NCBI RefSeq assembly: GCF_017573545.1 | Contig: NZ_JAGEOK010000028.1 | Location: 62,001 to 126,000, forward strand | Length of the DNA stretch: 64,000 nt | Direction of reading: 5' to 3' | Origin: Actinomadura nitritigenes | GTDB taxonomy: Bacteria; Actinomycetota; Actinomycetes; Streptosporangiales; Streptosporangiaceae | In this document: in pieces, positions 43,347 through 51,901 of the stretch | Layout of the letters: every line of letters starts with the position of its first letter | Position numbering within the stretch: position 1 is the stretch's first letter | Notes under the pieces: model-generated | Told to the model about the DNA's origin: nothing | The model's database searches: none | What the model saw: the letters and a program-made list of their open reading frames with translations, nothing else | Made by a program: the position numbers and the translations under genes

Positions 43347-43396
43347 GCGCCGGCCGGCGCGGGCGCCCGGCGACCGGGCGCCCCGCCGGCCGGCGC
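43347..43396 (+). terminator. Hairpin after the secreted hydrolase
   Basis: A long GC-only inverted repeat (43347-43370 against 43374-43396, loop CGA) with one bulged base follows the stop by 13 bases. Confidence 0.65.
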
Positions 43397-43429
43397 TCGC
43401 CCGCGATCAGGTCCGGCGCGGCGCTCCGC

Positions 43430-43645
43430 TCAGCTCGTGTCGACCGAGCGTTGCTGACCCGGGTAGCCGGGTTTCTGGGCGGGGAGCCCGACCATCTCGT
43501 CGTCGAGCGTTCCGGCGGTGAGCGGCTCGTCCGGCGGCTCGGAGGCGGGGCCCTCCGGCTTCGCGCCGGACGGCGGGGCGTCCACGGGTCCGCCCGCGTT
43601 CACCCCCTGCGACTCGACCAGGTCGTCCTCATGCTCTTTGTGCAT
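43430..43645 (-). CDS. Small acidic hypothetical protein
   Basis: The 71-residue frame starts at an ATG preceded by AAAGGGA at a normal distance. It reads MHKEHEDDLVESQGVNAGG and is hydrophilic, rich in Pro, Glu and Asp, with no Cys or membrane segment. It is probably intrinsically disordered. It is divergent from YchJ. No family was recognised. Confidence 0.5.
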   Translation of the reverse strand: MHKEHEDDLVESQGVNAGGPVDAPPSGAKPEGPASEPPDEPLTAGTLDDEMVGLPAQKPGYPGQQRSVDTS

Positions 43646-43725
43646 GTTCGTCCCTTTACCCCCCAGGAAGCGGAATAGCCGGACGTCAGGCCGGGGCCGC
43701 CGCGCGGCTGCGGAAGAATCGCCGC

Positions 43726-44106
43726 ATGGCGAAGAAGTGCCCTTGCGGGACCGGGACCTCGTACGGGGAGTGCTGCGGACGGCTGCACCGGGGGGAGGCC
43801 GCGGCGCGGACGGCCGAGGAGCTGATGCGGTCGCGGTTCAGCGCGTTCGCCGTCCGGGACGAGGCGTACCTGCTGAAGAGCTGGCATCCGGCGACTCGGC
43901 CCGAGCACGTCGACACCGATCCCGGGACGCGGTGGACGCGGCTGGAGATCGTCCGGACCGAGGACGGCGGTCCCGGCGACGACAGGGGCATCGTGGAGTT
44001 CCGGGCGCACTACACGGCCGGCGGGCAGGACGGGGTCATGCACGAGATCAGCCGGTTCGTCCGGCACGACGGCGCGTGGGTCTACGTCCGGGGCAAGGTC
44101 GCGTGA
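43726..44106 (+). CDS. YchJ-like SEC-C zinc-binding protein (UPF0225)
   Basis: The 126-residue protein starts MAKKCPCGTGTSYGECCGRLHRG, the SEC-C type zinc-binding motif (CxC...CC), followed by an NTF2-like YchJ domain ('ARTAEELMRSRFSAFAVRDEAYLLKSWHP', 'VEFRAHYTAGG', 'MHEISRFVRHDGAWVYVRG'). Function is unknown; such domains occur on SecA and in stand-alone proteins. The gene appears monocistronic. Confidence 0.92.
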   Translation: MAKKCPCGTGTSYGECCGRLHRGEAAARTAEELMRSRFSAFAVRDEAYLLKSWHPATRPEHVDTDPGTRWTRLEIVRTEDGGPGDDRGIVEFRAHYTAGGQDGVMHEISRFVRHDGAWVYVRGKVA

Positions 44107-44237
44107 CCCCCGCGCGGGGGAGGCAGGCCGGCCCCTGAGGGGCAGCGGCTTCGGCCGCGCGGGGGAGGTCCGGCGCCCGCGGCGGCTGCGACGTTGGGGA
44201 CGCGGGCGGCGGTCGCCCGCGGCGAAGGGAGACCCAC

Positions 44238-44888
44238 ATGTCGCACCGGAGGATCGCGGTCGCGGCGGCCGCTCTCGCGGCGGCCGGCGCGGTCGGCGGC
44301 GGGACGGCCATGGCGCAGGAGACCGGCGCGCCGGCCCCGCGCGAGTCGCACGTCACCGGCGACGCCTGGCTGAAGTACCCGGGCGATCCGCAGTACCCGT
44401 ACCGGCGGTTCGTCGTGGACGCGCACGGCGGGCCGTGGAAGTTCGTCGACGGCAAGATGGTCATGGGCGCCGCCCGCGGGACGGTCCGGTTCGACCACTT
44501 CGCGCCGGACGTACCGGGCGGGCCGTCCACGCACCACTGGGGGACGATCAAGGTCGACTACGTGATGGCGTCCGGGCCGGTGGCGGTCGTGTCGGGCATC
44601 CGGCAGGACGACGAGCACGGCATCCCGCCGAACGAGAAGCGCGCCAACCTGACCTTCTACCAGTCACCGCGCGGCCACCGGTTCGACCGGATGGGCTTCT
44701 CCTGGGGCCTGGTGTACCCGCAGTGCCAGCAGATGGGGAGCGGACCCGTGCCGTTCAGCCCGGCCGGCGCGGGTCCGGACGGCCGGTGGTTGAAGGGCTA
44801 CACGGTCAAGGCGGCGCCACTGGAGATCCCCACCGGCACGATCCAGCCGCCGGACAACCCGCCGGACTGCTCCTTCACCGACGAGTAG
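44238..44888 (+). CDS. Secreted protein of unknown function
   Basis: The 216-residue protein has a signal peptide ('RRIAVAAAALAAAGAVGGGTAMA') and a soluble region beginning QETGAPAPRESHVTG. The region contains 'KYPGDPQYPYRRFVVDAHGG', 'STHHWGTIKVDYVMASGPVAVVSGIRQDDEHGIPPNEKR' (split here) and 'LTFYQSPRGHRFDRMGFSWG', with an aromatic beta-sheet-like pattern and two Cys. It resembles uncharacterised actinobacterial exported proteins; no catalytic motif was identified. The ATG follows AAGGGAG. Confidence 0.65.
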   Translation: MSHRRIAVAAAALAAAGAVGGGTAMAQETGAPAPRESHVTGDAWLKYPGDPQYPYRRFVVDAHGGPWKFVDGKMVMGAARGTVRFDHFAPDVPGGPSTHHWGTIKVDYVMASGPVAVVSGIRQDDEHGIPPNEKRANLTFYQSPRGHRFDRMGFSWGLVYPQCQQMGSGPVPFSPAGAGPDGRWLKGYTVKAAPLEIPTGTIQPPDNPPDCSFTDE

Positions 44889-44900
44889 CGCTCCCGCGGC

Positions 44901-44940
44901 GTCCCGGAACGGCGGCTCAGGCCCGGCGCCATTCCGGGAC
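44901..44940. terminator. Hairpin between convergent secreted-protein and cupin genes
   Basis: GTCCCGGAA (44901-44909) and TTCCGGGAC (44932-44940) pair perfectly and GGCG/CGCC extends the stem inside. The right arm lies within the last codons of the cupin gene. Confidence 0.5.
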
Positions 44941-45324
44941 GGCCCCGGCCTCGTGGAGGCAGAAGTCGGGCGCGCCTTCGAGGGCCTTCTCCTCACCGCC
45001 CGGCGTGTACGTGACGATCAGGCGGAGCGGGCGCCACGTGGCGTTGTAGGTGGAGTGCCACGCGCCCTTCGGGATGTGGACGGCGTCGCCCTCGCGGATC
45101 GTGAACGGCGCGCCGTCGTCCACCATCTGCTCCGCCTCGCCGGAGACGACGTAGATGACCTCCTCGGCGTTCGGGTGGTTGTGCCGCGCGTGCCCCTTGC
45201 CCGGGTTGACGATCACCTCGCCGAGGGTGCTGCCCGCGCCCTCGACGGTGGACGGGGTGACGAACCACTTGATCGAACCCCAGTCGAACGTCATCGTGGA
45301 CACGTCGCCGGGCGTCACGTGCAT
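44917..45324 (-). CDS. Cupin-domain protein
   Basis: The 135-residue protein is a small cupin: 'GKGHARHNHPNAEEVIYVVSGEAEQMVDDG' holds the GX5HXHX3-4EX6G motif 1 (His, His, Glu), and 'GDAVHIPKGAWHSTYN' is motif 2 with the third His. These residues bind a metal. It directly follows the TIM-barrel gene: that gene's TGA and this ATG are adjacent without a gap. It is the third gene of the Tm-1-like operon and may act on the same unknown substrate. Confidence 0.88.
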   Translation of the reverse strand: MHVTPGDVSTMTFDWGSIKWFVTPSTVEGAGSTLGEVIVNPGKGHARHNHPNAEEVIYVVSGEAEQMVDDGAPFTIREGDAVHIPKGAWHSTYNATWRPLRLIVTYTPGGEEKALEGAPDFCLHEAGAVPEWRRA

Positions 45325-46146
45325 TCAGATCTCCAGATTCTTGAAGGCGGCCACCTGCTCGGTGATGGCCCGCTCGGTCGGCAGCCGTTCGACCGAGGAG
45401 GCCCCGAAGAAGCCCACGACGCCCTCGGTGCGGGACAGGACGTAGGCGGCGTCGTCCGGTTCGGCGATGGGGCCGCCGTGGCACAGGACGAGCACGTCGT
45501 CGCGGACCTCGGCCGCCGCGTCCCGCATGGCCTGCACCTTCGCGACCGCCTCGTCCAGCGTCAGGGCGGTGCCGGCGCCGATGCTGCCCTTGGTGGTGAG
45601 CCCGACGTGCGGGACGAGGACGTCCGCGCCGGCCTCCGCCATCGCCCGCGCCGAGTCCTCGTCGAAGACGTAGGGGGCGGTGACGAGGTCGCGTTCGCGG
45701 GCGAGCCGCACCATCTCCACTTCGAGGTCGTAGCCCATACCGGTCTCCTCGAGGTTCTGCCGGAACACCCCGTCGTAGAGGCCGACGGTCGGGAAGTTCT
45801 GCACCCCGGAGAACCCCATCGCCTTCAGCTGGTCGAGGAAGACGGGCATCACCCGGAACGGGTCGGTGCCGCACACGCCCGCGAGGACGGGGGTGTCCCG
45901 GACGACCGGCAGCACCTCGGACGCCATCTCGACGACGATCTGGTTCGCGTCCCCGTACGGGAGCAGGCCCGCGAGGGAACCGCGGCCCGCCATCCGGTAG
46001 CGGCCCGAGTTGTAGATGATGATCAGGTCGACGCCGCCGGCCTCCGCGCACTTCGCGGACAGGCCCGTGCCCGCTCCGGCGCCGATCACCGGCTTGCCCT
46101 GCGCGACCGCCGCCCGCAGGCGTTCCAGGACGGTCTGACGGTTCAC
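45325..46146 (-). CDS. Tm-1-type TIM-barrel (phosphoenolpyruvate hydrolase-like) protein
   Basis: The 273-residue protein has the pattern of the C-terminal TIM-barrel domain of plant Tm-1 proteins: '[42 protein letters not shown]' (split), '[12 protein letters not shown]', '[29 protein letters not shown]' and '[18 protein letters not shown]'. Database homologues are often called PEP hydrolase-like. In tomato the fused protein binds tobamovirus replicase; the bacterial role is unknown. The GTG at 46146 follows GGGAGGAG and overlaps the upstream UPF0261 stop as GTGA. Confidence 0.86.
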   Translation of the reverse strand: MNRQTVLERLRAAVAQGKPVIGAGAGTGLSAKCAEAGGVDLIIIYNSGRYRMAGRGSLAGLLPYGDANQIVVEMASEVLPVVRDTPVLAGVCGTDPFRVMPVFLDQLKAMGFSGVQNFPTVGLYDGVFRQNLEETGMGYDLEVEMVRLARERDLVTAPYVFDEDSARAMAEAGADVLVPHVGLTTKGSIGAGTALTLDEAVAKVQAMRDAAAEVRDDVLVLCHGGPIAEPDDAAYVLSRTEGVVGFFGASSVERLPTERAITEQVAAFKNLEI

Positions 46147-47432
46147 TGCGCTCCTCCCGCGCTCGGCTCCTGCCCCGCGTTCGTCTCGTGCCCCGCCTCC
46201 GGCCCGTGCTCCGCGCTCCGCGCGTGCTCCGTGATCAGCTCGTGCAGCCGGTCGGCCATCGCGCGGCCGAACGACGGGTCGTTGATGTCGACGTCCAGCC
46301 TCTCGGTCGCGACGGCGCCGTCCAGCGCGGCGAAGCAGGCGGCGTCGGCGTCCGGGTCGTGGAACGGCATGCCGGGCACGTCGAGCGCCGACACGCCGCC
46401 GAGCGGGACGAACAGCACGGTCGGCCCGGTGGCGGCGGCGAGCTTGGCCGCGACCCGCCGCCCGAGTTCCGCCATCTCGTCCCGCGTCGTCCGCATCAGC
46501 GTCACGGTCGGGTTGTGGACGTACAGGTTGCGGCCGGCGAACCTCTCCGGGACGGTGTCGCGCGGGCCGAAGTTCACCATGTCCAGCGCGCCCGGCGCCA
46601 CGACCTGCGGGATCCCGTGCCGTCCCGCCGCGGTGAGCCGGTCCGGGCCGGCCGACAGGACGCCGCCGACCAGGTCGTCCGCGAGCTCCGTCGTCGTCAG
46701 GTCGAGGACGCCCGCGATGAGGCCGCTGTCGACGAGGCCCTCCAGCGCGCGCCCTCCGGCACCGGTCGCGTGGAAGACCAGCACCTCGTAGCCGAGGTCG
46801 CCGAGCCGCTCGCGCGCCGCGTCGACCGCCGGGGTCGTCACGCCGAACATCGACGCCGCGACGAGGGGCCGCTCGTCCGCGGGCTCCGGGGGCGCGTCCG
46901 CGCGGGCCTTCGCCATGCCCGCCGCCGCTGCCGCCGCGTTCCCGAGGATCAGCCGCGACACCCGGTTCACGCCCGCGATGTCGACGACGCTGTAGGTCAT
47001 CGTCACGTCCTTCGCGCCGACGTACGGCGCCACGTCCCCGGACGCCATCGTCGACACGATCAGCTTCGGCAGCCCGATCGGCAGGTCCCGGACGGCGCGC
47101 GCCGCGATCGAGGACCCGCCGCTCCCGCCCACCGCGAGGACCGCGTCGGCCCGTCCCTCCGCGACCAGCCGGGCGAGGACGACGGCCGCGCCCTCGCCCA
47201 TCGCCGTGACGGCCGCGCCCCGGTCGCCCGCGCCGCGCAGCGCCGCGATCGTCGTGCCGCCCGCCTCCGCGACCCGTTCCGCGAGCACGTCGGCCACGAC
47301 GCCCGCCGCGGGCTCGCCGACCCCGGCGTCCACGAGGACGACCTCGCAGCCCAGCTCGCGGAGCCGGTCCCGCAGCCAGGCGTACTCCGCGCCCTTGGTA
47401 TCGAGCGTCCCCACCAGCACCACGGTCGCCAC
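46143..47432 (-). CDS. Tm-1-like/UPF0261 ATP-binding-domain protein
   Basis: The 429-residue protein begins '[23 protein letters not shown]' and has '[43 protein letters not shown]' (split), '[24 protein letters not shown]' and '[15 protein letters not shown]', the signature of UPF0261, which is the N-terminal half of plant Tm-1. Its last 25 residues are a low-complexity His/Glu/Ala tail. The GTG at 47432 follows GGAGGTG. Stop overlaps the next GTG. It heads a three-gene operon with the TIM-barrel partner and a cupin. Function unknown. Confidence 0.88.
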   Translation of the reverse strand: MATVVLVGTLDTKGAEYAWLRDRLRELGCEVVLVDAGVGEPAAGVVADVLAERVAEAGGTTIAALRGAGDRGAAVTAMGEGAAVVLARLVAEGRADAVLAVGGSGGSSIAARAVRDLPIGLPKLIVSTMASGDVAPYVGAKDVTMTYSVVDIAGVNRVSRLILGNAAAAAAGMAKARADAPPEPADERPLVAASMFGVTTPAVDAARERLGDLGYEVLVFHATGAGGRALEGLVDSGLIAGVLDLTTTELADDLVGGVLSAGPDRLTAAGRHGIPQVVAPGALDMVNFGPRDTVPERFAGRNLYVHNPTVTLMRTTRDEMAELGRRVAAKLAAATGPTVLFVPLGGVSALDVPGMPFHDPDADAACFAALDGAVATERLDVDINDPSFGRAMADRLHELITEHARSAEHGPEAGHETNAGQEPSAGGAQ

Positions 47433-47549
47433 ACCGCACCTCCGTCCCTGACTTCCCTGGAGATCATGCCCTCGCGCCGGGCCCGGCAACCGGCCGCACG
47501 CGCCGCCCGGACGCACGCCCCGCTCCGGACGCGCCGGCCCAGAGAGGGG

Positions 47550-48248
47550 TCAGCCCGCCGCGGGCACCGGCGCTTCGGTGATCTTGCCGTCCTCCAGGTT
47601 CAGGACGCGGTCGGCCTCCGACAGCAGCGCCTGGTCGTGCGTGGCGACCAGCACGGTGACGCCCTCGCCCGCGACGATCGCGCGCAGCAGCGGCATGAGC
47701 GCGGCGGCGGTCTCGGAGTCGAGCTGGCCGGTCGGCTCGTCGGCGAGCAGCAGGCGCGGCCTGTTGGCGAGGGCGCGGGCGATCGCGACGCGCTGCTGCT
47801 GCCCGCCCGACAGCTCGTAAGGGCGCTGCGCGGCGTGGTCGGCGAGACCGACGAGCGCGAGCAGCACCCGGACGCGCTCGTCGCGCTCGGCCGGCGCGGT
47901 CCGGGTCAGCCGCAGCGGGACCTCGACGTTCTCGGCGGCGGACAGCACGGGGATCAGGCCGTGCGACTGGAACACGAAGCCGATGTCGTCGCGGCGCAGC
48001 GCGAGCAGGTCGTCCTCGGACAGGGCGCCGATCTCCCGGCCGTCCACGCGGACGGTGCCGCCGTCGGCGGTGTCGAGGCCGCCGATCAGGTTCAGCAGCG
48101 TGGTCTTGCCGGACCCGGACCGGCCCCGGATCGCGACGAGCTCGCCGGGCTCGACCCGGAACGAGGCGCCGCGCAGCGCGGGGACCTCGACCTTCCCGGC
48201 GCGGTAGGTGCGGACCAGGCCGTCGACGGCGACCATCGGCTCGGTCAT
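47550..48248 (-). CDS. MacB-type ABC transporter ATP-binding protein
   Basis: The 232-residue ATPase has Walker A 'GRSGSGKTTLLNLIGGLD', signature 'YELSGGQQQRVAIARALANRP', Walker B 'LLLADEPTGQLD' and the Q-loop 'IGFVFQSHGLIPVLSAAENVEVPL', as in LolD/MacB ATPases that drive FtsX-type permeases by mechanotransmission. Its ATG overlaps the preceding ATPase stop. It is the last of four genes encoding one transporter or two related ones. Confidence 0.93.
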   Translation of the reverse strand: MTEPMVAVDGLVRTYRAGKVEVPALRGASFRVEPGELVAIRGRSGSGKTTLLNLIGGLDTADGGTVRVDGREIGALSEDDLLALRRDDIGFVFQSHGLIPVLSAAENVEVPLRLTRTAPAERDERVRVLLALVGLADHAAQRPYELSGGQQQRVAIARALANRPRLLLADEPTGQLDSETAAALMPLLRAIVAGEGVTVLVATHDQALLSEADRVLNLEDGKITEAPVPAAG

Positions 48249-49216
48249 TCGCCCTCCTCTCGGGGCAGGTCGGGCCAGACGCCGACGTGGTCGTCCTCCA
48301 GCGCCAGCCGCACGCGCTCGCGCATGTCCAGGGCCTCGGTGAAGCCGCGCGGGAGCTGGACGCGCCCGGCCCGGTCGAGGACGGCGTACTCCTCCGCGGT
48401 GCGGGTGCCGTCGGACGCGTCGCGGCGGCGGACCTCGCTGCTGGTGCGGCCGTCGCGGATGCCGACGGTGCGGTCCACGCGCTCGGAGACGCCGGCGTCG
48501 TGCGTGACGATCACCGTGGTGGTGCCGAACTCCTGGTTGACCCGGCGGAACGCGGCGAACACCTCGGCGGCGGTGCCGGTGTCGAGTTCGCCGGTCGGCT
48601 CGTCGGCGAGCACGACGTGCGGCTCGTTGGCGACCGCGACGGCGATCGCGATCCGCTGCTGCTGGCCGCCGGACAGCTCCGCGGGGCGGCGGCCCGCGCA
48701 GTCGCCGACGCCGAGCATGCCGAGCAGGTCGGCGGCCCGGGTGGCCCGCTCGCGCCGGGACCGGCCGGCGAACCGCATCGGCAGCTCGACGTTCTGCACG
48801 GCGGTCAGGTACGGCAGGAGGTTGCGGGCGGTCTGCTGCCAGATGAACCCGACCTGCTCGCGGCGGAAGGCGAGCCGCTCCTTCGCCGACATGGTGAGCA
48901 GGTCGGACCCGGCGACGCGGGCGACGCCGGCGGTCGGCACGTCCAGCCCGGACAGGATGTTCAGCAGCGTGGACTTGCCGGACCCGGACGCGCCGACGAG
49001 GGCGATCAGCTCGCCCGGGTCGACGAGGAGGTCCAGGCCCTGCAGCGCGACGACCTCGATGCCCTCGCTCTTGTAGATGCGCACGAGGTTGTCGCAGACG
49101 ATGTGCGCGCCCTCGCCGTAGGCGGGGCCGCGTTCGACGGCGCGGCGTTCGAGTTCGGCCAGATCCGGTGCGTCTACCACGGCTCCGCCTCCCTGCGGGG
49201 ATACCTGCGGGGGCAC
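48245..49216 (-). CDS. MacB-type ABC ATP-binding protein with long C-terminal extension
   Basis: The 323-residue ATPase has Walker A 'GASGSGKSTLLNILSGLD', signature 'AELSGGQQQRIAIAVAVANEP', Walker B 'VVLADEPTGELD' and Q-loop 'VGFIWQQTARNLLPYL'. Unlike its partner it has about 30 extra residues at the N-terminus and about 75 at the C-terminus ('VRRRDASDGTRTAEEYAVLDRAGRVQLPRGFTEALDM', split), the latter resembling an AbrB-like/regulatory tail in actinobacterial homologues. It lies 33 bases after the second permease gene. Confidence 0.92.
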   Translation of the reverse strand: MPPQVSPQGGGAVVDAPDLAELERRAVERGPAYGEGAHIVCDNLVRIYKSEGIEVVALQGLDLLVDPGELIALVGASGSGKSTLLNILSGLDVPTAGVARVAGSDLLTMSAKERLAFRREQVGFIWQQTARNLLPYLTAVQNVELPMRFAGRSRRERATRAADLLGMLGVGDCAGRRPAELSGGQQQRIAIAVAVANEPHVVLADEPTGELDTGTAAEVFAAFRRVNQEFGTTTVIVTHDAGVSERVDRTVGIRDGRTSSEVRRRDASDGTRTAEEYAVLDRAGRVQLPRGFTEALDMRERVRLALEDDHVGVWPDLPREEGE

Positions 49217-49249
49217 GGCCCCCGCGCTCCCCGGTTCGCTTCGCTCATC

Positions 49250-51901
49250 TCAGTCCCCCGTTCTCAGGACGTCGCCCAGGGCCGGGCGGTCGAAGGCGCG
49301 GTCGACGGCGAGGGCCGCCGCGGCGGCGAGCAGCAGCGCGGCCAGCAGCCCCAGCAGCGCGGCGGTGCCGGGCGTGTGGCCGGTCGCGGTGAACCCGGAC
49401 GTGTAGGAGCGCAGGTCGACGACCGGACCGGTGATCTCCGGCAGCAGCAGCCCGAGGATCCAGCCGGCGGCGACCGCGCACAGCAGCACCGGGGCGATCT
49501 CAACGAGAGCGAGAGCGCGGCTCTGCCGCCGGTTCAGGCCGAGGACGCGCAGGTGCGCGACGGTCCGTCCGCGGGCGCGCGCGCCGACCACCAGGACGAG
49601 CAGGACGGCGAGCAGCCCGTACCCGCCGCCGATCAGGGCCGCGTTCCGGAACGTGCGGTGCACAAGGTCGACCATCGGGACGGCGGTCATGCCGTGCAGG
49701 ACGTCGCGGCGCAGCTGCACGTCCCTGGGGGCGCCCTTAGGGGCGGCGGCGTCGAGGACCTTGCGCAGCGCAGCGACGTCGACGTGGTCCCCGCGGACGA
49801 AGAGCTCCGTGGGGTAGTTGCCGGAGCCGAACGTCTTGTACGGGACGACCACGAAGGCGGATCCGGTGTCCATGGAGGGGAACCGCTCGATCGTCGCGTC
49901 CGGTTTGAACCGGAACGGGTCGATGTAGTGGCTGCTGAGGGTGACCGCCTTGGACCCGGAATCGAGGATCCCTGCGGCGCCGGGCGAGACGAGCTGCCCG
50001 TGCGGCGCGTCGGGGATGCCGGGGACGCCGGGGAAGGCCGCGCGGTAGGCGTCGAGGTCGATGCCGACGACGGTGATGGGGGCCGGCTCGCCGGGCCCGG
50101 TGACCTGCTGGACGACCCGGGCCGGGACGACGGCGGTGACGCCCTTGACCGCGCGGGCCTTGGCGACGACGCCAGGGTCGAGACCGGTGGAGCCGGCGCG
50201 GACGTCGCCGCCGACGACGCTGTAGGAGGCGCGGACCTGCCCGTGCCGCAGCGCCGCGTCCACGGTCGCGCTGAATCCGGCGACGGCGGCGGCGAGCAGC
50301 AGGATGACCAGTGGCAGCGCGCCGATCACGCTCTGCCGGGAGGCGCGCGCGAGGCCGACGAACCAGACGGCGCCGCGGCCCCGGCGCAGCAGCGGCGCGG
50401 CGGCGCGCAGCAGGTACGGGTAGGCGCGCAGGACGAGCATGCCGAGCGCGGCGCCGAGCAGCACGGGGACGGCGGCGACGAGCGGATCGCCGCCGGACGC
50501 GCCGCCGCGCTGCCGCAGCACCACGACACCGGCGACCGCGACGACGACCAGCAGCAGGTCCAGGACGAGGCGGCGCGCCGACGGGCGCGCGGCGGTGAAG
50601 TCGTCGCGGCGGGCGCCGCCGGCGGAGCCGAGGCCGCCGCCGCGCTCGCGCAGCACCATCGCGCCGGACAGCGCGAGCACGACCACGGCCAGCGCGGCGA
50701 CCGCGGAGAACGAGCTCGCCTGGGGCGGCCCGGTGTCGAGCAGGAGCCCCGCGGCGGAGCCGGCCGCCGCGGCGGGCACGACGGCGAGGGCGGTGAGGCC
50801 GCCGGCGTAGCGTGCGAGCTGGCGGAGCGACGCGCCGCGGGCGCGCATCGTGCCGAGGACGGGCCGGAGCCGTTCGCCGAGGAGGCCGGCGGCGAGCAGC
50901 AGCACCCCGGCGCCGACGGCGAGCAGCGCCGCCAGCGCCATCCCGAGAACGGACCGGGCGGTGCGCAGCCGGCCGAGGAAGGCGTCCAGCCGTCCTTCCA
51001 GCGGGGTGTCCACCGTGCACGCGAACAGCCCCGGGCGGCCCTGCACGGCGGCACGGTAGGAGTCGAGGTCGGCGGCGATGGTGCGCGCCCGGCCGGTGTC
51101 GACCGCACCGGTCCGCACCGGGAACCGCCAGGTGAAGGTGAAGCCCCGCTGGGAGCCGGCGGCGATCATGGTGTAGCCGCCGGCGTCCATCAGCGCGGTG
51201 CCGTGGGCGACCCTGGTGCCCTCCCGCCCGACGATCCTCTCGGTGGGCTGGAGCACGGAGACGCGCGACGCCCAGAAGGTGTCGCGGGGGTTCACCGGCG
51301 CGTAGAGCCCGGTGATGCGGACGTGCAGCGGCTCGGGGGTGTCCTCGTCGAAGAGGGTGAGCCGGGCGCCGGCCTTGTAGCCCATGGCGTCCGCGTACCG
51401 CTGCGAGACCATCACCTGGATCTCGGGTGTGGAGGGGCCGGGACCCTGCGGAGGCTCGTTCACCGGCGGGCGCCCCGCGACGATCCTGATGCGCTGGTCC
51501 GCCTCCGGTTCCCAGTCCAGGGCCAGCTCCCGCGGCTGCGCGAACTCCCCGCCGATCCCCTGCGGGTTGGTCAGGGCGACGGACGCCTCGGGCGGGCCCG
51601 TGACGGTCCGCAGCGAACCCGGGAGGAGCTGCTGCCAGGTGAACGCGTTGGCGGTGAGGGCACCCATGTTCGGGACGGCGCTGGAGGCGCCGGCGCCCTT
51701 CGCCTGGCCGACCACCCTCAGGTCGGCGTCGGTGCCGACGGCGGCGGTGGCGTCGCGGTCGTACCCGGCGGCGGTCGCGGCCGGGACGGCGACCGCCAGC
51801 AGCGCCGTCACCAGCGTCAGCACGGCGAGCGCGGTGAGCGGCGCCCACTGCGAGCGGGCCAGCCGGAACCAGGGCCCGGCGTGCAGGGCTCGGCGCATCA
51901 T
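49250..51901 (-). CDS. Large FtsX-type ABC permease
   Basis: The 883-residue protein starts with a membrane helix ('WAPLTALAVLTLVTALLAVAVPAATAAG'), a large extracellular domain (about 45-320), a cluster of four to six helices to about residue 560, a second extracellular domain ('ASYSVVGGDVRAG' to about 750) and an FtsX domain at the C-terminus ('HRTFRNAALIGGGYGLLAVLLVLVVGARARGRTVAHLRVLGLNRRQS', split). The two-domain layout matches giant actinobacterial permeases of MacB-like exporters. Its first ATG overlaps the upstream permease stop; a second ATG is adjacent. Substrate unknown; peptide or lipid handling is typical of the superfamily. Confidence 0.88.
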   Translation of the reverse strand: MMRRALHAGPWFRLARSQWAPLTALAVLTLVTALLAVAVPAATAAGYDRDATAAVGTDADLRVVGQAKGAGASSAVPNMGALTANAFTWQQLLPGSLRTVTGPPEASVALTNPQGIGGEFAQPRELALDWEPEADQRIRIVAGRPPVNEPPQGPGPSTPEIQVMVSQRYADAMGYKAGARLTLFDEDTPEPLHVRITGLYAPVNPRDTFWASRVSVLQPTERIVGREGTRVAHGTALMDAGGYTMIAAGSQRGFTFTWRFPVRTGAVDTGRARTIAADLDSYRAAVQGRPGLFACTVDTPLEGRLDAFLGRLRTARSVLGMALAALLAVGAGVLLLAAGLLGERLRPVLGTMRARGASLRQLARYAGGLTALAVVPAAAAGSAAGLLLDTGPPQASSFSAVAALAVVVLALSGAMVLRERGGGLGSAGGARRDDFTAARPSARRLVLDLLLVVVAVAGVVVLRQRGGASGGDPLVAAVPVLLGAALGMLVLRAYPYLLRAAAPLLRRGRGAVWFVGLARASRQSVIGALPLVILLLAAAVAGFSATVDAALRHGQVRASYSVVGGDVRAGSTGLDPGVVAKARAVKGVTAVVPARVVQQVTGPGEPAPITVVGIDLDAYRAAFPGVPGIPDAPHGQLVSPGAAGILDSGSKAVTLSSHYIDPFRFKPDATIERFPSMDTGSAFVVVPYKTFGSGNYPTELFVRGDHVDVAALRKVLDAAAPKGAPRDVQLRRDVLHGMTAVPMVDLVHRTFRNAALIGGGYGLLAVLLVLVVGARARGRTVAHLRVLGLNRRQSRALALVEIAPVLLCAVAAGWILGLLLPEITGPVVDLRSYTSGFTATGHTPGTAALLGLLAALLLAAAAALAVDRAFDRPALGDVLRTGD

